A DNA stretch of 64,000 bases, taken from the NCBI RefSeq assembly GCF_020360975.1, contig NW_025408667.1, positions 11,408,001-11,472,000 of the forward strand, given 5' to 3'. Below, piece by piece: positions 44,729 to 55,710 of this stretch. This stretch comes from Hirsutella rhossiliensis. Lineage: Eukaryota; Ascomycota; Sordariomycetes; Hypocreales; Ophiocordycipitaceae. Each line of letters opens with the position of its first letter. The stretch's first letter is position 1. The position numbers were made by a program, and so were the translations under genes. The notes below the pieces were generated by a model, which ran no database searches, was not told the DNA's origin, and saw only the letters and a list, made by a program, of their open reading frames with translations.

Positions 44729-45244
44729 GTGACGCGATGAAGAGTTCGGCAGGCGGGAAGAGTCGGCAGGCGGCAGACAGGGTGGGAGGCGCCCAGTGGT
44801 GGGATAAGGCACGCGAAAAGGCAACAGAAGCCGGGAAGGGCAGCGACCAACGAGGAGGGAGGCAAGGAGGGGCCAATCACAAGGGACCAATCAAGGGGCG
44901 GAGAACTTTTGGGGGGAGAGGGCGGGGTCTGCGGGGCACGTTAGAAAGGCCTTTCGTTCCTCAAGGCACTTATGGATTGATGTAGAGTCAGCCGTCGGCT
45001 GAATTATTTAGCCGAGGTTCTAGATGCCTAACGTAATCCACCCCCTTCCCTGTCAGACCCCCTACTCGGTCAAAAATTCTCCACCGACTTATAAGAATAC
45101 CCCGTTTGGGTCGAACGGAAAGAGGCCTGTTGCCATAAATCCGCTTCGGATATTCGACGGCGAAAGTGCTTGTCGGCGAGCCTCTAAGTATATAGGAAGG
45201 AAGTCCTATTTGTCGATATGATGGATCCTAGCGAGCATTTTCTC

Positions 45245-45990
45245 TTAAACCTTCCGGCCGTATATTGTTTTTAACGGCGAATAGTACCCGACATTAAGAG
45301 GCTGCAAGAGATGCGAGGAATGTGCAGGCATTTGCAGTACCACGATGGAATTGGCCGTATAGTACTTGTTAAATTCCGGCCTGACGTGGCTGCCGTGCCC
45401 GTCGAGAATAAGAAGTCGATGCGTACCAACCGTACGGCGCCGTGTATTCGGATCCAAGACTTTTGCCTTGATATCGCCGTGGCGGCCAACTTCCGCACCC
45501 AGTTTTCCCCGACAGGATCTTTGCCTCGCTCGGTAAGCAATAAGTTAGCCATCCGACGAGTGTAAGCCACTGTCGGCGGCATCCCTCGCTCGTCTATCGA
45601 TAAGATCTATTATACTAGGGCAGTCTCTTCCGTCGCCGTTAACTTTAGGTTGTTTATCTAAGCGTCGCGTCGGCGAATGACACCGCGCAGTCGATTAGAT
45701 ACTATATCACGCGCTTAGAGACCTAGGTTGCGTCATCTAAAACCGAAGTAGGGATCGCGACGCGCGGCAGGACTTATATAAGGATGCGGGGATAACTATA
45801 GCCCGCTAGAGGAGCTCTTTAGAGATTAATAATTGCATCACTGGCCCCCGTTCTTTACTCTTTGTTTCGTTGTGATTATGCTCCTTATATACTGTCGATT
45901 GAGGGACGTCGTATGCGGCCGCAGCCTTACGGGTACTTTCGAATTGGCCCTGCTGATAGGCCCTGACGGCGAGTAGGACCCGTTCTTCGC
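45245..45990 (-). pseudogene. Remnant of outer element's DDE transposase (Fot/pogo type)
   Basis: Minus strand: an N-terminal psq-type helix-turn-helix remnant (REERVLLAVRAYQQGQF..., AAAYDVPQSTVYK) at about 45980-45870, then a CENP-B-type segment (RRMANLLLTERGKDPVGENW) at about 45560-45500. It jumps almost directly to the second catalytic Asp block LLILDGHGSHV and MPAHSSHLLQPLNVGYYSPL near 45420-45270. The region with the first catalytic Asp is missing, and the C-terminus ends at GRKV. The protein cannot be active. N-terminal sequence continues up to the insertion point of the inner element. Confidence 0.75.
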
Positions 45991-46041
45991 GTAGAACCGA
46001 TTGGTCTGCCGTCGCCGTTATGCTCGGTTTATCTTGCTATA

Positions 46042-48052
46042 AGGGATTTCCCGGTGATCTGCCGGATCGGACGATTCGCCGGATTTTGGTTCCCTTGCAT
46101 TCCGGTGAAGATTTGAGTGAAACTCCACGAAAATAATATGAAACAATCTCACATTAAAGCAGAAGCAAGAAAGATGCCTAGCAATTCCATTCAATCTACT
46201 TCGCAGTCATCAAGCCACCGTGGCCGCTTCCTGTGGCGTCCCGATCGCGCAAGTCCCCGCATTGCGACTACCATCTCCTGGTCGCGCTCGACAGCCAATG
46301 ATGGCTTTTTGGGACGTGAGGAAGTGGTCAATGCCGGCTTTGGATCTTTACGCAACTTAATGTTTGGCGATTTTGAGTGTTCCGGAGCTGTCGTCGGTTC
46401 TGGTGGAGCCGAAATGGCGACGACAATCTCGTCTCGAACGCCCGGACTCTTCTCGCGAGTCTGTGGAGCAACAGAGGGTCCGGATCCCATTTCCGACATT
46501 TTTTTCTGGTTCTTTCGCTTGAGCTCTTTCCGTATCTGCCTGTTTTTCTCCCGCTCTTGTTGTCTGGCTTCCTTTGCCTGACGTCTTTGCTCAGTTTTGC
46601 CTCCCGCTGCCTTCTCTTCTCCAGAGCGAGAACTTTGAGGTTTGCCGCCTTTGCTGTCGCTCAAACCTTTGTCGTTCTTTCTCCAAGGCCTCTTCTTGCT
46701 TCTGAGTCTCCATGGCTGCTTTCTTCAAGCGCGCTTGGGCCACTTTGCAGGGCTAAATACCTGCGCCGAGTTAGGATCTACACGATCGAAAAGGTAATCC
46801 TTCAGAGCTTTACCGCGCATTCTGCGCTGCTTTTCGTGAAATATAGTCTCCCGAAGTCCCTGATTCTCATATCGAAGCAATTCGTTCTGAGATTGGAGAC
46901 TTTCGAGAGTACTTTGAGCTTCCGACTGTCTCGGCTAGCGTTTTTGAGGATCCATCGACTACCTTGTCGACAAGTCGGCGCAAATCCCGAGCAGTGGGCT
47001 GCTGCAGGGCGAGCGAGTCAACGGAGCTGTCGCCAGACTCAGACTCATCTTCTGTTTTCTCCGCGATCTGCGACAAAACGACTTCAGGGTCAAATGGGAG
47101 GAGTCCGGTCCGTTTCCAACCACTTGCGATGTTCTCCGCCGAGAAAGATGACCCGAATGCGTTCCAAAATAACGACCAGAACTCGCGTTTCGATAGCCCG
47201 ATGAGTCCCTGTGTCTTTGCAGTCCACTGGATGAGCTGGTTGGTGTATGCGGTCGAAAGAGGGCCAAAGGGACACATCAAGGGGCTGCAGCCTGTGCGTG
47301 GAATGCGGCGGAAACACGGCAACGATTATCCGATGCTGGTCACACCACTCCAGGAAGTCCATATTGACATGACTAGAGTGTCCGTCGGTAATCAGGAGGC
47401 GGTAATCCCGGCCGTTTCGCGCCTTTTCTTTCGTGAACCGGTCGAAAACACCAATGAGCCATTCCTTTCCAAGTTCATGGTTCGTCCAACCCGTTTCTGA
47501 GGTTGTGAAAAACGCCGCTTGGTGCTCCGGATCAAACTCCGTGAGCCAGGAGTCCTGAACTTGCCCTGGCTTGCCTTGGTAGATGAGAAACGGGGGTAGC
47601 GCGGTCAGGTCTTGACAGACACATGCCAGGAACGTGATCCATGATCTGTTGCCATCCTGCGCAGCACCGATCAATTTTCCTTGCTTCTTGGCACGAACAG
47701 AGAATACTCTTCTTTGATCATCGGCAGCGTAGGCGGAATCCCACGTGATGAAAGCTTGCGAATATACGCAACAAGATCCCTTTCTTGCTGTTTTGAGAGA
47801 CGTGACTTATACAAACTGTCGGCATCCCGTCTTGACCTCTGTTTGCCTTGGTGTCGCCGTCGCAGGGTAGTCTCGTCGCAATTGAACTGACGCGCAGTCT
47901 TGGCATAGTTAACAGTGTCACACAGCTTCAGAAACTCAAGCGCTTCATCAATCGGGGCCATGGTGGTGGAGAAATTCAGGATTGAAGTGGAGACGTGAAC
48001 TGGCGGTGAATCCGGCGAATCGCCCGATCCGGCAGATCACCGGGAAATCCCT
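46042..48052 (-). mobile_element. Inner pogo-like DNA transposon with 44-bp inverted repeats and TA duplication
   Basis: Left end AGGGATTTCCCGGTGATCTG (46042) and the reverse complement of the right end (48052) match over 44 bp with one mismatch. TA is present on both sides (46040-46041 and 48053-48054). The element is about 2.0 kb and sits in the 5' part of the outer element's transposase, so it is the younger insertion. It carries a transposase-like gene on the minus strand. It shows little RIP and is the best-preserved transposon in the window. Confidence 0.9.
46191..47961 (-). pseudogene. Transposase-like gene of the inner pogo element, missing the first catalytic Asp
   Basis: The minus-strand N-terminus (47961-47671) is a psq-type HTH: EALEFLKLCDTVNYAKTARQ, TTLRRRH. 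It then switches frame to IGAAQDGNRSWITFLACV (47674 onward), DSWLTEF and LLITDGHSSHV (second catalytic Asp), VFPPHSTHRLQPLDVSLW. A further frame change near 47258 leads to FGPLSTAYTNQLIQW and SGWKRTGLLPFDP, and a Lys/Arg-rich coiled C-terminus (46664-46191) ends the gene. Compared with Fot/pogo transposases, the CENP-B HTH and first Asp block (about 100-150 residues) are absent between the HTH and IGAAQ. This copy therefore cannot cut DNA by itself and would need a transposase in trans. Confidence 0.8.
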
Positions 48053-48126
48053 TAAGTATAGGTCGCGGCGGTGGGGAGTTTTTCTAACCGAGTAGGGGGT
48101 CTAACCGGGAAGGGGGTAGATTACGT

Positions 48127-49040
48127 TATCCTAGGCCCCTAGCGTATAATTTAATAATAATAAATTATATTATATAGCTAAGTAATAAACACCGACGTTC
48201 GACTACCCGTGCTACGCCCTATTTTATTATTACTCGTAGAACTCGCACTACCTTTATAGGGCGTGGCACGGGTAGTGCTTACTTAGCTAGGTATGTCGCT
48301 AATTAAGCTATAGACATACGTAAATCCCTTTTCCCCTATCGCCATGGATTCTAAACTATAAGGGTGTATTATAGGATAATATTAAAGGTTCTATTATTAT
48401 TAATTATAAAAGCAGGAGCCGTAAGAAGCTTAGCGTAGAGACTACCGGTAGTTATTGCGGATATAACTGACCCTATTAACTATAGGGCAGCTAGAGCGGG
48501 TGCTAGGTAATACTTCGGCTATAGGCAGTAGAGGCGAAAATTTTAGCACAGAATATATAGCTATATTATTCTATCTTAAGTAATCGATAGTCGTAAAGAG
48601 CGTTTTATTATTATAACTAGAGGAGGATTTAAGATTAAACATATAAAGAAATAAGGTTATAAACGGCGTTAGACTGCAATGCTATTAAACGCGGGGTCTA
48701 GCTATAAGCTAGTGCCTATACGTAGTATTATAAACCCTAAAAAGTAAAAGACTGGTCGCTCGCAGACGCTACTAGCGCCTATTATATAGCTCACTGCTCG
48801 GCACCTAGGCTTACTCTTTCCTTTTCTCCTTTCCCTTTAAATAGACACCTAAAAGAGTATCTATAATCGCCTATAACCCTAAGGCTAATACGCGATACTT
48901 ACCTAGAGCTTTATCGCCACCTACCTAATATATAAATACGCATGTGTTCGGTAGGTGTTAGGCTTTATAAGACAAGTGCTTATATTAGACTTATTCTTTT
49001 ATTTTATAAGGCAGCCGCCTTGCTTCTTAAGCTCTTAAGC
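48127..49040. other. RIP-affected AT-rich DNA
   Basis: CpA and TpG are rare and TpA common. No open frame with recognisable content remains. It contains one 67-bp palindromic mini-element, listed separately. Confidence 0.6.
48206..48272. mobile_element. 67-bp palindromic mini-element with TA flanks
   Basis: CCCGTGCTACGCCCTAT at the left and ATAGGGCGTGGCACGGG at the right form a 17-bp inverted repeat with one mismatch (T versus C before A, RIP-like). TA lies on both sides and the palindrome extends a further two bases (ACTA/TAGT). The first bases (CCCGT) are shared with the MITE copies A and B, so it may be a related, much smaller non-autonomous unit. Confidence 0.55.
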
Positions 49041-49205
49041 TCGTTCCGAAAAGGCATTGGCGGGCCCTATAGGGGACCAGTCTCCTGTCTAGAATCGACC
49101 CACACTTTAATTCGACAATCGGTTGGGACCGCATGACTAATCCCGATCCCGACGTAATTCCCTCACATTCCCTTACAGGGACCGGTCTCCTATGCCTTGA
49201 GGAAC
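49041..49205. repeat. Split copy of the GTTCCTTAAGGCATT inverted-repeat unit
   Basis: The left arm and centre (CGTTCCGAAAAGGCATTGGCGG... to CCAGTCTCCTGTC, 49042-49090) and the right arm (GACCGGTCTCCTATGCCTTGAGGAACG, about 49180-49206) correspond to the intact unit at 56683-56747. They are separated here by about 90 bp that is not RIP-depleted. It lies just left of the first RIP-mutated Helitron copy. Confidence 0.45.
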
Positions 49206-49543
49206 GAGGAACGACGTGACGAAAGGATCTTTGCCTTAAGGAACGAAGAGACGAAAGGATCCTTCTTCCGCGCCCTTCCCCCTCCTAAAACACGGACCGC
49301 ATGATGCCCCGTGCGCTCTCCAGCCACTCTTCACCGCCACCTACTTAATAGCTTCCTGCAGCGCGCCGAAGACCGAACCCGCCGCCGTGAAGCTCAATCC
49401 CGATTTATTGCTTAATCCCGATTCGCTGCGCAGACGCCGCCGCCTGCCACTCCGTCACCGAAACGACCTAGATAAGAGCAAGCGCCTCCTACTCCACCGC
49501 CGACGTAGCTAAGGCGCTCCCCTAAAAGACCCCGGCCGACGCG

Positions 49544-49669
49544 AGAAACCGTTTAACTTTAACGAGACTCTATTAAATCTATACTATATTACTATAATAC
49601 TACGTAAGAAACCGTTTAGCTTTAACGAGACTCTATTAAATCTATACTACGTTACTATAACGCTACTTT
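49544..49669. repeat. Two tandem copies of a 63-bp unit
   Basis: AGAAACCGTTTAACTTTAAC at 49544 recurs as AGAAACCGTTTAGCTTTAAC at 49607, and the match continues through GAGACTCTATTAAATCTATA. The period is 63 bp. It lies at the left end of the RIP-mutated Helitron coding region. Confidence 0.75.
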
Positions 49670-52600
49670 CCGCGTTAAAGAGTAAGTATTATCGATAAGA
49701 TCCTAGTATAACGAAGTTCTAGTTACCTTCTAGGTAGAGGCTACGAAATCTTTCTACTAAGCGTTTACCGAGGAATAGACGTTACCGGTTTCTTACTACG
49801 TTTTCTACTATAGGAAGACACCGCCTTTCGAACTCGCTACTATATAGTAGAGGGATCGCTTATCGCCCTCTATACTATAGGCGACTAGGACTATCTAAGA
49901 GTATAGCGCGTGCCTTCCGTTATATAAAGGCGCTAGAGTTAACGTATATCGCGAGTATCGCGCTAGCTTCGATAGCGGACGGCTGCTTAAAGCTTGCTTA
50001 GTTAATAATATAGCTATCGGCTACGAATATCGATACCCTAACGAGCTTAATAACCTCTCCCCCGTTAAAGAGAGACTTATTGCCCTATATATGCCTTTTA
50101 GCTATATTACTAAGTTTATAGTCGATAATAAGACTTATTTAAGAATTAGCTACCGTAAGTATATAAAAGGGTATATCGTTATATTTCTAAATAAAGTAGA
50201 CGATCTTATTACTACCGTTCTTCCCTATCCCTTACTATAGGCTATTAAGAATATTTACGTCTCTTAGAGCGGTTTAGCTAAGCTTAGCTCCGTAGACGTT
50301 AGATACCTACTTTAGGTATATAAATCTCGAGTAGCAGCCGCCCTAGTATAGCTCTAAAGCAATAACCTACTTTATAAGAATATCGCGATTAACTAAGTAA
50401 AGATAGACAGCTAGCGGTATACCGATAGCTCTACTATTCTAACTATTATTATAGACCGTATATAAAGAGAGAAACCGTCGACCGTTAAGAGGATATAAAC
50501 GGACTATATAGTCCTAGATACTAACCGAGGCTTAGCGGAAAATAGCTTTATAAGTATTAATAAACTTATAAACTCTATTAATCTTACCCTTATCGCTAAA
50601 TCTTACGATTTAGATCGTACTTTATCGACTAAGTAGACTTAACCTTCCCTTAGTAAGCCGGCGACTCTTATCGCCGGCTCGGCCGCTATCGGCTAGGAAG
50701 TTAATCCTATCTATAAGACGTCTACGTCCGGTATATTTCCTCTCGATAGTCTAGCTGCCTTCGCCGAGACCGATAAACTATCGTTTCTAGCCGATATCGT
50801 TAACGCTAATCCGGACCGATATAGTAACTCTATACCGTACGTTATATAGGTCCGAACTATAGGAGACTAGCTATTTATCCGAGTAGAGTATAGTATGGAT
50901 TTTATAGATAACCTATACGAAGATTTCTTCCCTTAAATATTTCTAAAGCTTTTCCCGTAGGAAAGGGGCGGCCTAAAATCGAAGGGCGACTTAAGTTATA
51001 GCCGATAAAGCGACGCTACTAACCGTCGTCCGAATTACTCTCTTTAATACTAAACTAGATACGTATTATAACGGCATAGAGGCCGATTCGCTACCTATCC
51101 TATGTTTTATTTCTTAGTATTTAATACCCTCCTTCGCTCTACTAACCGCTATATTAATATAGTCTATATCGCTAAAGATTCCTTTTATAAACTTAAGTAG
51201 GCCTATATAAACTTAACCGAGGACCGACTAAAGAGGGCCGAAGTAGAGATATAGGAGACGAGGACTATATCGGACCCCGATATATCGCTCTTACTTCGCG
51301 AGCTATCGATCTTTAGCTATATATAGTTTAACGGGGGCATCTATACCCTAAGGAACATATATAGCCCGCGTAGTAGAGTCCTTAGCAGGGTCCTTAGTAG
51401 GGTCCTTAATAGGATCCTTAGTAGAGTCTCTAGCTAGCCCTCTTCTTAATTAGATAATCCCTTGGCCCCTATTTATCTAGGGAAGAAGGAGGGAAAATTC
51501 GGTCTATAAAAGAGGTCTCTTTTCCTCCTTAGCTAGCAGACAGTATCTTCTTCTATTAGTATCTTCTTCTATTATTATCTTATATTATTATCTTCTTCTA
51601 TATCCTCTTTTACTAATATACCTTTTTTTTAGCCCTCTTTGCCTTTACCTTGCCCTGCCTAGTACTTTCTCTTTTCCTTTATCCCCCTTAGACCCCCTCG
51701 TCCTTTAGTATCTAGCTGCTGCTGTTGCCGTTAGCGTAGGTGTGTCTTTAGGTATATACCGCAGCTACCGTTAAAATAGCCGCTCTCGAACGAATCCCGT
51801 TTACTTATACAGAGGAAGATATAAGCTCTAGATATCCGCGCCGGTATACCTATAATCTAGATTACTATTAGTCCTAACGATATTAATAACCTAGTAAAGA
51901 TAATGCTTACTATTTATAGGCTCTATAATTATAAGTCTACGAAGGAGCTTTTAGCCGATCTCCGTAAAAAGTATAATAGGATCGCCCTAAGTACTATAGA
52001 TCCGGTTAGCTCGGCTATCTTCTTCTACTAAGAAATATCCCTATTCTTTAAAAAGTATATAAATATAGGCCGGGAATCGATCTTTAGGAAGATTAGCTAC
52101 TACTACGCTATAGTAGAAACGAATAAGCGAGGCAGCCTCTACTTATATAGACTCCTCTAGCTAGACGGCAATATACGCTTACCGAACTTAATAGACGATA
52201 TAGCTAATCCTATAGAAGAAGTATATCGCGCCTAGGTAATTCGATATATAGACTCTGTCTTTTATAAGTGTCTAGATAAAGATACTGGAAAAGCCGTGCG
52301 ATAGGAGAGGAAGCCTATCGATCTCGTAGAGGAGGTTATAACTAGCACCTCGGCTCTTACTATAGCTTTTAAAAACGAATCTAATTTTATCGTATACTAT
52401 TACTAAGTATACTCCTATATATATACCTACCTTAAGTATTCTTTAAAGGGGGTTATCGACCGGGGGGTAGATTAATAGAGTCGGATAGCCTACCGCTTTA
52501 AGGTACTATAGAAGATTATCGAGTAAATAGGATTTATAGAGGATAGCTTACTTTAGATTCGGCGTAACTATCTACTCGTTAACCGGTATAATAAGTCGTT

Positions 52601-55600
52601 AGCGGTCGGCCTTCGCTATAATTACGATATCTCGATAATCTTAACTAAGACTAAGGGCCTAGCTATAGTATACTATATTACGAACTATGCTACTAAGCTA
52701 GATACGCCGATATAGAAGCGTATTGCTCTCGCTACTAAGGTTGCCCGCTAACTTCGCGAGGCTAGTCGTCCGACGTCTTACGCGCTAGGTCCCGCCCTAC
52801 CTAACGAGAGGTACTAGGCAGTATTAAACGAAAGCCGTTAATTCCTAATAAGAACGGTAAATCGTATCTTCTCCGAGCAATAACTCTTAGCTATCGAGGT
52901 TTATTACTACCTCCTTAGATATAATACTAACTTTACTAACGTGCCGTATTAGTCCTTCTTAAACTTAACGGCCCTATACTAGATAATCTTTCGGCTATAG
53001 GCGTATCTCCGCTATTAGGCCGGCGAGCTTATAGACGCCGAACAGCCCTTAGAGACAATCCCTCTAAGGTAAGGAGGGCGAACCCTATTATACCTAGAGG
53101 CGTACGCCTACCGCGGTTATATTCTATAAGGCTTATGCCTATATAACTATATATTAATAATTTACTTAGTACGTCGAAATAGTTAGAGTAAAGATAACTC
53201 TTATATTTTTCTCGATAGCTAGGATTTAGACTATAAAGGCTAGATATAAAAGCTTCGACGGCCCGACTAGTACGCTATCCCGATCTTCTAAGAATATATT
53301 AGCGATAACTACGAGGACGATTACTTAGTCTATATTAAGCGGTACGATCTAACCCCTAGCACCGTTTTAGCTCTATCTAATACTCTATATAGAAACCCTA
53401 TCCTATATTTAGCGTTATTTATCCCTTAGGAAAACTTTATTTCTAAGAGCCTAGGTAATATAACCGATATATAGACGATGTATCGAGCGGGCCTTTATCC
53501 CTGCCTCCGTTTCTATATCTCTAATATTTATCTTTTAAGAAAGTCTGCTAAAAACGCGTATAAGGACGTAAAGCTCTAGGCTAGTCGGTCGGAGGGCGAC
53601 GATATAATTAATATTAAGTACCCGCTTAATAATAGCCGATACGAAGAAGAGCCTTTAGCGATAGCTTATCGTTAGGCCTATAGAGCTCTACTCTAGATTT
53701 TGCGAAATACCGTATAGGACACGGACGCTATAAAAGACTTACCTATCCTTAGAGGTTTAATATACGATCTATATAAAGAGAACCCGGCTAGAGAAGAGCA
53801 ACCTTTTATCTAACGTTAAGAGGATCTATACCGGAATATACCCTATAATTAAGGTAACGCCTTATATTAACTCCCTATATCTCGAGACAATGTCTAAGTA
53901 GCGGCTAAGGCCTAATAACTATTATATCTTCGGATGCTAGACGATATTAAGGGTGGTTCCTAAGGGACTATACTTTCCGCGGATAGCGCCGATATCGACG
54001 ATATACTAGCTCGCTACGGCGATACGGAGTCCCCTGCTAGGCTCCCGGGTAGCGACCTTAATAAATAAGGCCCTTAGATACTTATCGACGTTAGTCCGGT
54101 AACTAGCTTCGCGGAGATAGGATATACCGCCGCGGCTAGCTTTATACTAAACTATCTATAGACTATAGCCCTTTAACTCGTTTACCTATTTCTAGATAAG
54201 TATACTACTAATCTAGACTTAGCTAGTTAGTATCTTTAATATACTAGCGGGCTAGGTAGCACGGGAAAGTCGAGGATTATCGATGCCTTAAAGGATATAT
54301 TCGCGGCGAGGAACTAGCTATATCTTTTATAGATAACCGGCACGTTAGGTAGTTCGGCGGCCTAGATTAGCGGCATAACTATCTACTCGGCCTATAGGTT
54401 AGATTCCTATCGCGATCTAAATAAACCGCCTCCCCCTTTCTTAAAGGCAAAGAAGTAGATCTAGAAATAAAAGCTAGTACTTATAATTAATAAGGTTAGT
54501 ATACTAGGAGGAGCTACTTTATATAACGTTAGTTATTACCTATAGGCACTCTATAACTATCTAGACGAACTATTTAGCGGGATGCCCGTCGTTCTACTAA
54601 TAGGAGACTTCTACTAGTTCGCCCCTATATAGGAGATAAGCCTACTAATTATTAGACCGCCGGACTAAATAAAGACCCCCTTATAATAAGCAACTATATC
54701 TTACTATAGCGGCTATAGATTATAGTATCTATTTAAAACTATAGTACTCCTTAAAGACTAAGTCTATATATATAATAATCCTTAGCTCTATATACTCCTA
54801 GATTAAGTTCGTAATAGGCGCTAGACTTATAAAGATCTAAGCTTACTTAATACTAATATTATAGGACGCTTATAAATTACCTTCTACGATAGTTTACGCG
54901 CTATAACGCTACTAAACTATACTTAGTAGGCCCTTAATATAGAAGCTATTATAGGCTAGGCGCGCTTTAATAAGCGGTATATCTATATCTTTATCTTAAC
55001 TTATACTTAGCGTAACGGTACGCTATCTCTAAACCTTATAGCGCGAACTATCGGATAAGGCGACGACTCTACCTATAAAGTCCCTAGCGTCTTCTTCTAC
55101 GCCTAGGGCATGCCTATAGTTATAAATAAGAATATCTATACTAGCCTAAAGGTAGTAAATAAAGCTAACTTTACTACCGTAGACGTAATAATCGATCTTA
55201 ATTACCTAGGATACTACTTAGTAGATAATATAACTATCTACTTTAGGCCGCCGCTTAGCATTCTTTTATAGTCCGAGGAGATAAAGACCTTAGCGATACC
55301 GTCCCTCTTAGTAAGGATAGTACTTATCTAGCCTATATCGTATATACTTAATTCGACTAACTCTTACTTTAAGTTCTTATTTATAAGATATACGCGACGT
55401 AGACTGCCTACTATACTAGCGTTCGTTCTTATTAATTATAAAGCCTAGGGTAAAATATTCGTCGAAGTACTATTAAAGCTATATAGAAATCGTATAACTA
55501 ATAGTAAACCCTTTAAGTACGATTTTATAAGCCTTTATATATAACTATCTAAGTATACCTCGCTTTAAGGTATTAAGCTTCTTAATCTTATAAGATACTA

Positions 55601-55710
55601 TAACTTTATTAGTAATAAGCTCGATTAAGCTATTCTTAATAAAATATAAAGACTTAAGAACTTAGCTATAAAAATAAAACGGTTATATAAGGACTAAGGT
55701 TTTAAAAAGT
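49640..55710 (+). pseudogene. RIP-saturated Helitron copy 1 (Rep-helicase), complete but full of stops
   Basis: Translation shows the Helitron protein order with TAG/TAA at former Trp/Gln sites. About 50040-50340 gives NNLSPVKERLIALY, KGYIVIFLNKVDDL and LPYPLL. At about 52040-52170 come FFKKYINIGRESIFRKISYYYAIVE-type sequence and then GSLYLYRLL, where the working motif has H-x-H. At about 52655-52705 GLAIVYYITNYATK keeps the Tyr motif. Walker A SGLGSTGKS is near 54250. The helicase C-terminus (AFVLINYKA near 55430, then KLLNLI) runs to about 55700. CpA is nearly absent. It is related to, but distinct from, the Helitron at 38-45 kb. No function remains. Confidence 0.85.

Larger units (their letters stand above)
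38111..45023 (+). mobile_element. Helitron (rolling-circle transposon), degenerate by frameshift, little RIP
   Basis: The plus strand carries Helitron Rep (HUH) and PIF1-like helicase in the usual order, in several frames. A candidate 3' terminus is a hairpin TCAGCCG-T-CGGCTGA at 44988-45002 followed 17 nt later by CTAG (45020-45023), matching the hairpin plus CTRR rule of Helitron ends, although the spacing is a little longer than usual. The 5' end is not located and may lie in 34.5-38.1 kb. CA and TG dinucleotides are normal, so the element postdates or escaped RIP. Confidence 0.8.
45031..48126 (-). mobile_element. Outer Fot/pogo-like DNA transposon, interrupted by an inserted second element
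   Basis: The left terminus ACGTAATCCACCCCCTTCCC (from 45031) and the reverse complement of the right end (to 48126), ACGTAATCTACCCCCTTCCC, form imperfect inverted repeats of about 55 bp. TA flanks both ends (45029-45030 and 48127-48128). Several mismatches between the ends are CA versus TA, the RIP type. Without the nested element it is only about 1.1 kb, much shorter than Fot1-type elements (about 1.9 kb), so it is an internally deleted copy. Confidence 0.85.
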
